Of a stretch of 37,127 nt of DNA, positions 25,186 to 32,848 are shown in pieces. Below the pieces are notes generated by a model, which worked only from the letters and a program-made list of their open reading frames with translations, ran no database searches and had not been told where the DNA came from. The translations under genes and the position numbers were made by a program. This stretch comes from Bacteroides xylanisolvens XB1A (GTDB lineage: Bacteria; Bacteroidota; Bacteroidia; Bacteroidales; Bacteroidaceae): assembly GCF_000210075.1 (NCBI RefSeq), contig NC_021017.1:3021316-3058442 (forward strand), given 5' to 3'. Position 1 is the first letter of the stretch, and each line of letters starts with the position of its first letter.

Positions 25186-26217
25186 ACGTGAGTTCGAAAT
25201 AAAATCAAAAAATAGCAAGTTGTCCGTCATTGACAAACTTTACGTCAATGGCGGGCTTCTTTTCAAAAAAGCAGTATGCCGCGATAGCCGACAAGGAGTT
25301 GGCTATAAAGTTACTGAATGAACGATGTCTTGAGTGTTCAATCTGTGCGATGTTCTTCAGTTCGTCATTGACCGTTTCAATCAAGGCTCTTTTTCTTAGC
25401 AAAATCTTGTCGGCAATACTCATCAGTGAGTTCCTCATATTATTTTTAACTTTAGTAACAAGTTGTATGCCATTAAGGAAAAGGTTTTCAAACAGAGCCT
25501 GACCTATATATCCCTTGTCTGCACATAGTTTTCCTTTGATGTTTTCCAGAAACCTACCCTGTTTCAACGGTTCCCGGTCATCCACGTTTCCAGGCGTGAA
25601 CATGAAATTGAGGATTTCACCCTTGTCATTGATTATCAGATGCAGCTTGAATCCGAAGAACCATCCCATAGAACATCTTCCACGCTCGGCAAGCCCTTCA
25701 AATGTCTTATGAATCAAGATTCTTTGGTTACGACATACACATAAGGGAGTGGAATCAACGAAACTGATGCCGGTACAAGTTCCCAGCAGTACTCTTTTGA
25801 TGAATATGGTCATGGGAAGCAATACTTCCTTCTCCAGTTCCACAAAACGGTTATAAGAAACCTGACGAGGAAAAAGGTGTTTCAGATGTTTACAGACATA
25901 CTCCTTGTAGTAATGCTTGAAACAACGGAAACCACCGGAGTGAAACAGGATTAGAATAACCATAATCTCTGCATCACTCATACGGTTGGGTTTGTTACGA
26001 TGCATGGTCTTCATATCCTTAATCATATATTTTTCCTGTTGCAATGTAAATTCCTTGCAAAAATCATCGGCCATACAATAAATCTCTGTAACTTTAGACT
26101 CTGGAAACATAGTGGTAATCGTTTAAATGTTATAATTCAGCACTATAAATTTAATACTTTTATCGCTATGTTTCTAATTATAAGTGAAATATATTTATTC
26201 TTATTTCGAACTCACGT
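25186..26217 (-). mobile_element. IS982-family insertion sequence, complete
   Basis: A 1032-bp element with perfect 17-bp terminal inverted repeats (25186-25202 and 26201-26217) and one transposase gene filling the interior. A 6-bp target duplication TATTTA flanks it (25180-25185 and 26218-26223). Intact ends and an intact gene suggest a recent insertion. It landed in the gap between the HTH gene and the tRNA-like region and disrupts no visible gene. Confidence 0.92.
25205..26110 (-). CDS. IS982-family transposase
   Basis: A 301-aa DDE transposase typical in length for IS982. The catalytic residues appear in FVDSTPLCV (Asp119), LCADKGYIG (the second Asp) and LIETVNDELKN (the Glu), in the right order and spacing. 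The surrounding GFKLHLIINDKGEILNF and TPGNVDDREPL are family hallmarks. It moves the element by cut-and-paste. The frame is uninterrupted and the start at 26108-26110 lies just inside the right terminal repeat, so the gene is probably functional. Confidence 0.95.
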   Translation of the reverse strand: MFPESKVTEIYCMADDFCKEFTLQQEKYMIKDMKTMHRNKPNRMSDAEIMVILILFHSGGFRCFKHYYKEYVCKHLKHLFPRQVSYNRFVELEKEVLLPMTIFIKRVLLGTCTGISFVDSTPLCVCRNQRILIHKTFEGLAERGRCSMGWFFGFKLHLIINDKGEILNFMFTPGNVDDREPLKQGRFLENIKGKLCADKGYIGQALFENLFLNGIQLVTKVKNNMRNSLMSIADKILLRKRALIETVNDELKNIAQIEHSRHRSFSNFIANSLSAIAAYCFFEKKPAIDVKFVNDGQLAIF

Positions 26218-26223
26218 TATTTA

Positions 26224-26417
26224 AAAAGTTTTTTAAATTTGCAATGAATTTGATTGAACGTAGGAGTATGTTTAATATCTACTCATTTATTTAGGTGTCT
26301 GTTGCCGACTTTTTACCAGTTTGTACTTGGATGGATTAACTTGTTTAATTTCACTAAATCTCTGAATAATATGAAGACATTAGGTAACTTTTTAGGACGG
26401 TGGGCATTTGGCGGACT
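26224..26417. other. gene-free stretch with a promoter-like element
   Basis: No protein gene is seen. TAAATTTG at 26234-26241 is a good TAnnTTTG -7 element on the plus strand and could drive the tRNA-like RNA that follows. An 18-codon frame at 26371-26427 is unsupported. Confidence 0.4.
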
Positions 26418-26506
26418 GGGCGGTTAATGCTCGAAAAAGAATGCGTGGTAAAAGCATACTCTGAAATCAATAGCTTCGCCATGAGGGTTCGACTCCCTTG
26501 CCGCCT
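26418..26506 (+). ncRNA. tRNA-like RNA or tRNA-derived attachment-site relic
   Basis: The 3' part has a good T-arm: stem GAGGG/CCCTT around loop TTCGACT (26483-26499). It is followed at once by GCCGCCT, which can pair over 7 bp (with G-U at both ends) with GGGCGGT at 26418-26424 as an acceptor stem. A D-arm-like hairpin, ATGC-GTGGTAAAA-GCAT, lies at 26441-26457. But there are 16 extra bases before it and no clean anticodon arm, and CCA is not encoded. It may be a degenerate tRNA, an odd element-borne RNA, or the 3' end of a tRNA left by integration. A strong terminator follows. Confidence 0.4.
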
Positions 26507-26508
26507 AT

Positions 26509-26540
26509 AAAAAGAGGACAAGATTTCTTGTCCTCTTTTT
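26509..26540. terminator. strong terminator after the tRNA-like region
   Basis: A perfect 14-bp stem (26509-26522 with 26527-26540), a 4-base loop and a T5 tract at the end of the right arm. It follows the tRNA-like acceptor end by 2 bases, exactly where a Bacteroides tRNA terminator would be, and can also stop transcription from the other side. Confidence 0.85.
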
Positions 26541-26637
26541 GTTATCAATTATAACATTGGCACTCTATTTTTGAAAAAATAAAATTGCTTATTAGGATAT
26601 GTTACATTTTTAAATTTGAAGCTGATTAAGATTTTAT

Positions 26638-27405
26638 TTACATAATCTTTCTATCCAGTTTGATGCAGCACACTGATTCCGTATGTGACATTTTACGCTC
26701 AATAGTGGAGATTTCCAAGTCACGTAGGGTGTGGGCAAAGACATTCTTGATGAAGGTTGCAGTATGAATACGCTTTCTACCAAAAGCCTTGCCGATATTC
26801 CAACCAAAGTGCATAATATCAATGCTTTTAAGCTGAGAGTCAACCTTTACAGGCGACATCTTTTGTAAGGTATCGCCTGTACTATATTCTGTAACGTATG
26901 TGCATAGACGGTTGAGATCTTCTTCACTCATATAGGCAACCATGGTTTGCTTAGTATAATTGAGCACCTTTTCTAATTTGGTTTGAATAGCACGATTATT
27001 TTCTGTGATAACATTGGTTCGCATGACTTCATATTCTGAGGGTTCAGAGATTGCTTCTTCATTGGTAGGAGCAGGCTCAATGACATCAGGCGTAGCCTGG
27101 TTTGAATCTTCGATTGTAAGGGCTTCCGGAACAGAAACGGTGTCATTGTAATTTTTCTTCGTTTGAAAAGCAGAGAAACGCAATAGAAAAGCTTCTATGC
27201 GTGGCAGCAGAAACTGATTAAAAGTTGTCTGTAAACTGGCATAGATTGCCATCAAGACAATTACTGTTGCAAAAAATGCAACACTACTACTGAAATCGTC
27301 AACACCTTTGGATAAAACAAACAGCCGAGCTAAAACGCCAACGATAAGAATACCTACCAATACAAGGGAATAGAGTGCTATATGTTCTATACTTTTCTGA
27401 TTCAT
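26638..27405 (-). CDS. membrane-anchored protein of unknown function
   Basis: A 255-aa protein with two predicted transmembrane helices near the N-terminus (about residues 8-30 and 38-60). A soluble part of about 190 residues follows, with an acidic linker (EPAPTNEEAISEPSE) and a probable helical C-terminal domain ending in HTATFIKNVFAHTL. I do not recognise a family. It has its own promoter-like element (TATATTTG on the minus strand at 27432-27439), so it is a separate unit. A membrane protein facing a predicted nuclease gene across a shared promoter region could form a divergent pair; this is only positional. Confidence 0.7.
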   Translation of the reverse strand: MNQKSIEHIALYSLVLVGILIVGVLARLFVLSKGVDDFSSSVAFFATVIVLMAIYASLQTTFNQFLLPRIEAFLLRFSAFQTKKNYNDTVSVPEALTIEDSNQATPDVIEPAPTNEEAISEPSEYEVMRTNVITENNRAIQTKLEKVLNYTKQTMVAYMSEEDLNRLCTYVTEYSTGDTLQKMSPVKVDSQLKSIDIMHFGWNIGKAFGRKRIHTATFIKNVFAHTLRDLEISTIERKMSHTESVCCIKLDRKIM

Positions 27406-27431
27406 AGTGATATTTGCTAATTGTTTGTGCG

Positions 27432-27439
27432 CAAATATA
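27432..27439 (-). promoter_or_regulatory. -7 element for the membrane-protein gene
   Basis: Read on the minus strand this is TATATTTG, an exact TAnnTTTG match, 26 bases upstream of the start codon at 27405. Confidence 0.55.
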
Positions 27440-27604
27440 TGTCATTTCATAGATACCATGTTATAAATCCAAGAAAGTGGCAGCATTTGTCCTCGATATG
27501 TAGCTTTTTTCCTCATTAATAAGCCAGAGTCAAACAAAAAAATCCCAATCATATTCTAATTGTGTGTTTTGTATAAATTGGAGTGGTAAATCGAAATAAA
27601 TCAG

Positions 27605-27612
27605 TATCTTTG
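27605..27612 (+). promoter_or_regulatory. -7 element for the PD-(D/E)XK gene
   Basis: TATCTTTG fits the Bacteroides -7 consensus and lies 38 bases before the ATG at 27651. It is identical to the element in front of hipB. Confidence 0.55.
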
Positions 27613-27650
27613 AATTATTTATGAAATTGTTGATAACAATATGAATTTAT

Positions 27651-28375
27651 ATGGATTTGAAAGAATTAATAACAGAAGGTGAATCATTCCTAATGAATGT
27701 GAGAAGGAGTCCTTTTGGAGATTATATCGCAGATAGTAAAGGCTATGCAGAATGGGGAGCAAAGTCTTTGATGTTTTTGCAATCATTGTATCCGAACCAT
27801 CCTCAGACTGAAAGATTTGATTTTTGGGTCAAAAAAATATGTGCGATGAAAATGAATGCGAACAACTTATTGCAATATTAAAAGCTTTTCATGAGATAAA
27901 TCCTAAAATAGCAGAAGTGGACTATGATAAAGTTCTAAGTAAAATATTTGAGAAATTTCATATATGTGCAAGACAATTAAAGCGTAGGCATGCAGGACGC
28001 CCTACGTTAGAGATTAAAGATGAATACGATGTTCAAGATTTATTAAACGCTATTTTACGATTACATTTTGAGGACGTCCGACCAGAAGAATGGACGCCTT
28101 CATATGCAGGCGGTAACAATCGTATGGATTTTTTGTTGAAAAATGAAGAAATTTCAATAGAAGTAAAAATGACACGCGATGGATTAAAAGATAAAGAGCT
28201 AGGTGATCAGTTAATCATTGATATTGCTAAATATAAGACTCATCCAAAATGCAAATTTTTATATTGTTTTGTATTTGATCCCGAAGGATATATACGAAAT
28301 CCTCGCGGTCTTGAGCATGATTTGACCAAAGAACATGATGGTCTATCAGTGAAAGTCTATATTAGACCTATATAG
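27651..28375 (+). pseudogene. PD-(D/E)XK nuclease-like protein, split by a frameshift at an A7 run
   Basis: Two overlapping frames read as one protein of about 241 aa. The first (27651 to the A7 run at 27831-27837) gives MDLKELITEGESFLMNVRRS...HPQTERFDFWVKK. The second continues in the -1 frame with NMCDENECEQLIAILKAFHE and ends at 28375. The C-terminal half has a nuclease-like core, GGNNRMDFLL then ISIEVKMTR (Asp, then E-x-K), and KCKFLYCFVFDPEGYI. One missing A in the run would explain the break, as would -1 slippage on A7, which would make the gene functional. The second frame alone (from 27824) would keep the nuclease part. Its own promoter-like element is at 27605. Confidence 0.7.
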
Positions 28376-28412
28376 TATAATAATATATGCTATATTATAA
28401 ATTTCATATATC

Positions 28413-28456
28413 AAAGATAATCCGTACTATTTAGTTGTATAGTACAGATTATCTTT
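28413..28456. terminator. bidirectional terminator between nuclease-like gene and integrase
   Basis: Arms 28413-28429 and 28440-28456 pair at 16 of 17 positions around a 10-nt loop, with A/T tracts at the outer ends. It separates two convergent genes and can serve both. Confidence 0.75.
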
Positions 28457-28468
28457 GGACTAGTGTTT

Positions 28469-29575
28469 TCATTTAAGAGAAATTTTATTCGCCGTTTCTC
28501 GCTTCTTTGAATTGACCAAATCAGCATAGATTTGTGTAGTGGTGACATTCTTGTGCGTCAGCATCTTCGATACTGTGTAAATGTCTGTACCTAAAGAGAT
28601 TTGGATGACCGCATACGAGTGCCTAAAGCAGTGGAAGGTTATGTGTTTTCTGATTCCGGCTTCGGCTATCCATTGTTTCAGGGGATGATGAGTCATGGAT
28701 CGGGTCAAGCCTTTGAATACTTTTCCGGTGCCCCATTCGCCACACAACTCCAGTGCTTCCTGACTGATAGGGAGGGTGGCCTCGGTTTCTGTCTTTTCGG
28801 TGCAGATACGGATGTAGTAGCCTTGATCCGGACCGACCTCAAAGTCACGCCAGTCCAGCTTCAGAATATCACTGATACGGAGACCGGTCATGCAAGCAAA
28901 TAGGGAGGCCTGTTTCAAGACAGGAATCTTGCAGGGTGTAGCTGCTAGTTTCTTGACTTCATCAAGTGTCAGATACTCTTTCTTGACCTCTTTCCATTCA
29001 ATCTTTTCCAGGAAGTCGTTTAAGTTCTCACGCAACATCTTTTCCTTATAGGCTATTTTCAATAGTGCTCGGAAAGTTGAATAATAGCCGGCTGCCGAAT
29101 TACGTGAGATATAAGCATTGGGATGATTGATCTGTTTGCATTTGAGCAGATAATCCTTGAACTTCTCGCACAGTTCCACGGTGACATCGCCAAAGGTACA
29201 TTTGCCGCCGACAAATTTCTCGAAGTGGTTGTAAACGCAATCCCATTTCTCATACTTTTCTCGTGCCTTTGTCCGGAAGTAGGCGAGGAAATCTACCTTT
29301 TGCTTGTTCTTGTCCAGAAACCCGAATTCTTCATTGATAAGCGACTGGACACGGATACAGCGGATTGCCTCTGCCTTGTTCAGCATATCCTGATTGAACA
29401 TTCTTTGCTGCTCGTTCTTGGGCTTGGCATAGATGTAAATGCCGAGGAATTCCCGGCGACTCATCTTCATCGTGTAAGGATTGCGAATGGCCGGATAATA
29501 ATCCAGATAAAGAGATATACGGTCGTTACGCAATGGCTTTTGTCTCAAAGTTACGTTGGTGCATGTAAGTGTCAT
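28469..29575 (-). CDS. tyrosine recombinase (integrase) of the element
   Basis: The 368-aa protein follows the Bacteroides phage-integrase layout: an arm-binding N-terminal part, a SAM-like core-binding domain (about 105-200, FEKFVGGKCTFGDVTVELCE), and a catalytic domain. Catalytic residues are visible: Arg233 (TGLRISD), His315 and Arg318 (FHCFRHSYAV), His341 (LTHKNV) and the nucleophile Tyr350 (TQIYADL). Such enzymes integrate and excise mobilisable elements and CTns at attachment sites, making it the likely recombinase of the dnd-bearing element. Its promoter region carries the same 29-base motif as the excisionase-like gene at 24566-24934. Confidence 0.94.
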   Translation of the reverse strand: MTLTCTNVTLRQKPLRNDRISLYLDYYPAIRNPYTMKMSRREFLGIYIYAKPKNEQQRMFNQDMLNKAEAIRCIRVQSLINEEFGFLDKNKQKVDFLAYFRTKAREKYEKWDCVYNHFEKFVGGKCTFGDVTVELCEKFKDYLLKCKQINHPNAYISRNSAAGYYSTFRALLKIAYKEKMLRENLNDFLEKIEWKEVKKEYLTLDEVKKLAATPCKIPVLKQASLFACMTGLRISDILKLDWRDFEVGPDQGYYIRICTEKTETEATLPISQEALELCGEWGTGKVFKGLTRSMTHHPLKQWIAEAGIRKHITFHCFRHSYAVIQISLGTDIYTVSKMLTHKNVTTTQIYADLVNSKKRETANKISLK

Positions 29576-29623
29576 AGCTATATCGTTTTTTGATTAATGC
29601 TTGTTTTTGTTGCAAATAAAATA

Positions 29624-29652
29624 GGTGTTCTGATGGTGGTATTTATCACCGG
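29624..29652 (-). promoter_or_regulatory. regulatory motif shared with the excisionase-like gene, copy 2
   Basis: Second copy of the 29-base block at 24973-25001, here 49 bases upstream of the integrase start. A TTTG-containing element follows the same distance downstream of each copy. It suggests one regulator controls integrase and the HTH/primase operon together. Confidence 0.6.
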
Positions 29653-29667
29653 AAAATAACTTTCGGC

Positions 29668-30573
29668 TCATTCTATCTTTGGAGGCTCAAAGAACTTGTC
29701 CAGCTCAGCCCGCAGAATCTTGGTATATTTACCTACCTTGATACGGGGGATATTATGGTATTTCACATAATGGTAGAGTTGATCCCGTGTCAGATTGAAT
29801 CGCTCCATCGCTTCGGCAATAGTGTAGTATTTTGGCTCTTCTGGAGCAATGAGACCTTTGGCAATGTCCACATGCTTCTTGGAATAGTACACCATGATAC
29901 CGACCTTCTTCTTGGGAATGGCATTCTTTGATACGAAAGAATAGATGGCCGTCAGCGTCATGCCGAATTTCTTTTGCATGTCTTGCGTGCTGTACCATTC
30001 CTTGATTTCAGGATCGGGAGCTTTCTTTGCAAAGTAGTCATCAATATGCTTTTTGCTCCAATAGGTTTTACCACGATGAAAGGTTCGTGGGATATTATGT
30101 TCCTTAGCGATATGGAATATCCAGGAATCCTTTACGCCATACTTCTCCTTGACTTCAGCTGTAGTGTAGAAATCATTAATAGAAGGTTTGTCTCTGACCG
30201 GAATCTTAAAATCTATAGGCTTATTGAATAAGTTATCAATATCTTCCTTTTTCAATAGAAATTTATATCCAAGTCGGGAGGCTTTTAGTTCACCTCTTTT
30301 CAGGTAGCCATAAAGAGTAGGTCGGGTTACTCCAATGTATGTGGCAGCTTCTGTGATAGTAAGAATAGGCTTGTCTCTGATCTTCTCAATCGGCTTTTCC
30401 TTGATGACTTTTTCGATAATTTGGTTGTTAGCCTTAATAGAGGACTCACGTTTCTTCTGTTTATACAGAAGGTTTGCACATCTGTGCGAACAACAGGTTG
30501 TAGTTGTTTTATGCGCAATGAATTCTTGCTTGCACCACGCACAGATTCGTCTGATTTCAATGTTGCTACTCAT
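29668..30573 (-). CDS. multi-HTH (HTH_17 repeats) DNA-binding protein with zinc finger
   Basis: The start is set at the ATG at 30571-30573, which follows GGAGAAATAAC; a frame open to 30780 would run through repeats and has no binding site. The 301-aa product starts with a Cys-rich finger (ICAWCKQEF ... TCCSHRCANLL), then carries four excisionase-type HTH units: TITEAATYIGVTRPTLYGYL, FYTTAEVKEKYGVKDSWIF, YSTQDMQKKFGMTLTAIYSF and YTIAEAMERFNLTRDQLYHY. Four such units in one chain is unusual; it may bind the phased repeats just upstream of its own gene or the att region. Beside the integrase it probably regulates recombination. Confidence 0.85.
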   Translation of the reverse strand: MSSNIEIRRICAWCKQEFIAHKTTTTCCSHRCANLLYKQKKRESSIKANNQIIEKVIKEKPIEKIRDKPILTITEAATYIGVTRPTLYGYLKRGELKASRLGYKFLLKKEDIDNLFNKPIDFKIPVRDKPSINDFYTTAEVKEKYGVKDSWIFHIAKEHNIPRTFHRGKTYWSKKHIDDYFAKKAPDPEIKEWYSTQDMQKKFGMTLTAIYSFVSKNAIPKKKVGIMVYYSKKHVDIAKGLIAPEEPKYYTIAEAMERFNLTRDQLYHYVKYHNIPRIKVGKYTKILRAELDKFFEPPKIE

Positions 30574-30612
30574 GTTATTTCTCCTTTTTTCTCCAATATT
30601 TTTGTATAACTC

Positions 30613-30639
30613 CGTAAAATCCCGTAAAATGGCGTAAAA
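30613..30639. repeat. three 10-bp phased direct repeats near the integrase-proximal end
   Basis: CGTAAAA occurs at 30613, 30623 and 30633, exactly one helical turn apart, with a fourth copy at 30711 in the longer shared form TGGCGTAAAA (30630-30639 and 30708-30717). They lie 40 bases upstream of the multi-HTH gene start. They suit cooperative binding by a protein with several HTH units, or arm-type sites of the integrase. Confidence 0.75.
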
Positions 30640-30759
30640 GTTCTCCATGACCTTGCCAACGATAATCCTCGGATTTTCGTGGTGAGGTACACAGGAGGTA
30701 CAAAAAATGGCGTAAAAAGGCTTAGCAACGATTATCAACGATACTTGAGCAACAAAAAA

Positions 30760-30779
30760 GGCGCCCGTAAAGAGCGCCA
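30760..30779 (-). terminator. intrinsic terminator facing the integrase module
   Basis: On the minus strand GGCGC ... GCGCC (30774-30778 with 30760-30764) forms a GC stem followed by six T residues. It would stop transcription entering the multi-HTH gene from the right. No complete gene ends just before it, so it may belong to the flank interrupted by integration. Confidence 0.65.
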
Positions 30780-31048
30780 TATTAATCGATTGTAATCAAT
30801 TTAACTATTTGATAATCAGGTATTTACTTTCCGTAGCAAAAGTAAAGAGACTAAAAATATTTGCTGGGAGAATCACTATAAAGGATTAAAAAGTAAAACT
30901 GCTGTCCGATGTAGACTTGGAAGCGCTTGATATATTTTAAAGCGAGAAGGGCCTGGGTGAGAAATAGTCTGTCAGCAGTTTTTTCCAGTAATTGAGCGTA
31001 TGAACATATTGATTCAAAAGTTGCACTATAAAATAAATGATTACAACA

Positions 31049-31594
31049 ATGAAGCTAAAATTGTTATTTTCCCCTTTTGTTTTTTGCTTGGTATTCGGAT
31101 GCGGAAGTCGGTCAACCAGTGAAAAAGCAATAGCCGATTTTGTGCAAACGGACAAACAAGGTGTATGGACCGATCTACAGTTTGAGGTTATCGAGATGGG
31201 GGAACCGGTTATGATCACTGTGGGTGACAGTATCCGTATTCTGAAAGAGACCTTTGAAAAAAAACGGGAGGAGGAGCTTGATTTTGCCAATACCCATGTT
31301 GAGCGTTACAGCAGTTCTCTACAGAAAGAGGGATTTTCGGCAATGCGGGAGTTTTATCAGAACCGCGTTGACAAGTATCAGAAAATGGCTGATTCACTTT
31401 CCAGGCTTAAGCCCGTGTTACCTGCATCATATGCGGATACAGATCCTCAGAAAGTGCTGGCACAGGAGGTTACTTGTAAATATTCAATCATGGCCCCGTT
31501 CATAAAAGCGAGACAGGAAATCACTGAGACATTCGTCCTTAACGCTGATGGCAGTAAATGTTACCGTTACAAGCTAGGAAGGAGTAGACGGTAG
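31049..31594 (+). CDS. predicted lipoprotein of unknown function
   Basis: A 181-aa protein starting at the second in-frame ATG, which gives a clean lipoprotein signal: MKLKLLFSPFVFCLVFGC with the lipidated Cys18. The mature part has a helical stretch (LKETFEKKREEELDFANTHV) and the aspartate-containing tail of a small globular domain. An earlier ATG at 31037 would add four residues. Family not recognised. It stands alone between the mobilisable element and the transfer genes, with a perfect hairpin 53 bases after its stop. Confidence 0.75.
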   Translation: MKLKLLFSPFVFCLVFGCGSRSTSEKAIADFVQTDKQGVWTDLQFEVIEMGEPVMITVGDSIRILKETFEKKREEELDFANTHVERYSSSLQKEGFSAMREFYQNRVDKYQKMADSLSRLKPVLPASYADTDPQKVLAQEVTCKYSIMAPFIKARQEITETFVLNADGSKCYRYKLGRSRR

Positions 31595-31647
31595 GCTATT
31601 CATTGAGTGTCTCTGATTGGTCACGGCAATAATCAGGAGTACAATTT

Positions 31648-31683
31648 TCTGGAAAGCCTGTCATCAAAAACAGGCTTTCCAGA
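31648..31683. terminator. hairpin after the lipoprotein gene
   Basis: A perfect 14-bp stem (31648-31661 with 31670-31683) around an 8-base loop. There is no T tract on the plus side; on the minus side the left arm is flanked by TTTT, so the polarity is unclear. It still likely ends the lipoprotein transcript. Confidence 0.65.
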
Positions 31684-32147
31684 TGACAAGTGCCCTCTCT
31701 GTCATGGTTGCAGTTCTCTCCCAATCAGTACCACAGGTCATCATCGTCCTTGTTGCATCAAACCTGTGGGCTGTTTATAATTTGTAATGCAACGCGTATG
31801 CCTCTTGATTTTTTCCTGGGCAATTGTATTATCTTGGAGCGACTTCGGAGCTCTATATGTTGGAGGGGTTTGGCGGCATAATTGCCGTTAAACCGTTTGG
31901 TTTTCGTTTAACGAAAACACAACTTGCTGTCCGCAGGAGCGGACCACGTTTATCCAATAATTATTGTGTATCAGCCCATTGTAAGGCTATTCCCCTGTGG
32001 CTTGCGGGGTATTTCCATCAGGTATTTGCCGGCTGTTCTCCCCATAAAAGGATGGATATCTCTCCATAACCATGTGACTTACGCCCATAATTCGGGGATG
32101 AGGAGGCGTATCTATCTATGGAAAATCAGCTCTTTCCATACCTTATT
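31684..32147. other. gene-free stretch with small hairpins
   Basis: About 460 bases with no convincing gene. Small inverted repeats are present, for example CGGCA...TGCCG near 31873-31886 and GTCCGC...GCGGAC near 31930-31946. Base composition rises toward the GC-rich transfer region. It may be a regulatory or transfer-origin type region of the larger element. Confidence 0.4.
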
Positions 32148-32527
32148 CTCCATTAATGAATTGCTACTTCTACACTTCTGCAAATGGAGAAATGGACATG
32201 TAGCCGTGTACGACTTATGTTTTTTCTTCATTGTCTCCATTAATGAATTGCTATTTCTACACTTCTACAAATGGAGAACGGGCATAGAACCGTGTGTGAC
32301 TTATGTTTTTTTTCATTGTCTCCATTAATGGATTGCTACTTCTACACTTCTACAAATGGAGAACGGGCATAGAACCGTGTACAACTTATGGTTTCTTTTC
32401 ATTGTCTCCATTGATGGATTGCTACTTCTACACTTCCACAAATGGAGAACGGGCATAGAACCGTGTACAACTTATGGTTTATTTTTATTGTCTCCATTGA
32501 TGGATTGCTACTTTTACACTTCTACAG
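32148..32527. repeat. tandem array of ~86-bp units, about 4.4 copies
   Basis: Units begin at 32148, 32236, 32320, 32406 and 32492 (the last partial), 84-88 bases each, diverging by a few bases. Each complete unit opens with CTCCATT and has AATGGAG about 35 bases later, so each can form a hairpin of about 8 bp; the second half carries GGGCATAGAACCGTGT or a variant. No open frame runs through the array. Such arrays can be replication or transfer origins or repeated binding sites. Confidence 0.9.
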
Positions 32528-32724
32528 ACTGATAATTTAAGAATCCGACCAAGGCGGATACACGCTCTCATACCTGCCCATGAAGATTAAAAGGACCGGT
32601 GGACAAGGAAACGGAATCCCGCCCGCTTTTCCACACCGCTACGGGCAGCGTGCCTCTGATGTCGCCTCCGCATAGGAAGAAACGCCCGAACGCAGCGGCA
32701 TGTCCGTCCACCCGTCATGTGCAT
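32528..32724. other. gene-free spacer before the transfer promoter
   Basis: No gene supported; short frames here lack binding sites. Composition is GC-rich like the transfer genes. Confidence 0.4.
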
Positions 32725-32797
32725 CATGACAATAACCGACTTTGGATGACTATAAGTGACAGGTGGCTCCGTCCGGTTCTCTTCTTCCTTTATTTTG
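32725..32797 (+). promoter_or_regulatory. transfer-gene promoter with four helically phased GAC boxes, copy 1
   Basis: At 32725-32763 GAC occurs four times at exactly 10-base intervals (32728, 32738, 32748, 32758). A TATTTTG -7-like element ends at 32797, 34 bases after the block. The same block with the same 34-base spacing recurs at 36031-36103. One helical turn between boxes puts all on one face of the DNA, as expected for a cooperative activator. It drives the DUF3408 gene at 32849. Confidence 0.7.
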
Positions 32798-32848
32798 TAT
32801 TCCGATACAATACCGGTTGTGTAATTTAATAATTTAAGATTTTAAGAT

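Noticed and set aside
26371..26427. 18-codon Gly-rich peptide frame
   Set aside because: No binding site, and it overlaps the tRNA-like acceptor strand; possible but not supportable.
26224..26506. tmRNA (ssrA) gene
   Set aside because: The T-arm and acceptor end invite it, but the usual GGGGCTG-type acceptor, the 5' domain and an LAA-ending tag frame are absent.
30574..30780. N-terminal extension of the multi-HTH protein
   Set aside because: It would translate the phased repeats and lacks a binding site; the ATG at 30571-30573 has one.
30937..31290. 117-codon open frame on the minus strand
   Set aside because: Antisense to the lipoprotein gene, low-complexity and without a binding site.
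32148..32527. CRISPR array
   Set aside because: Whole 86-bp units repeat, with no alternation of short constant repeats and unique spacers, and no cas gene is present.
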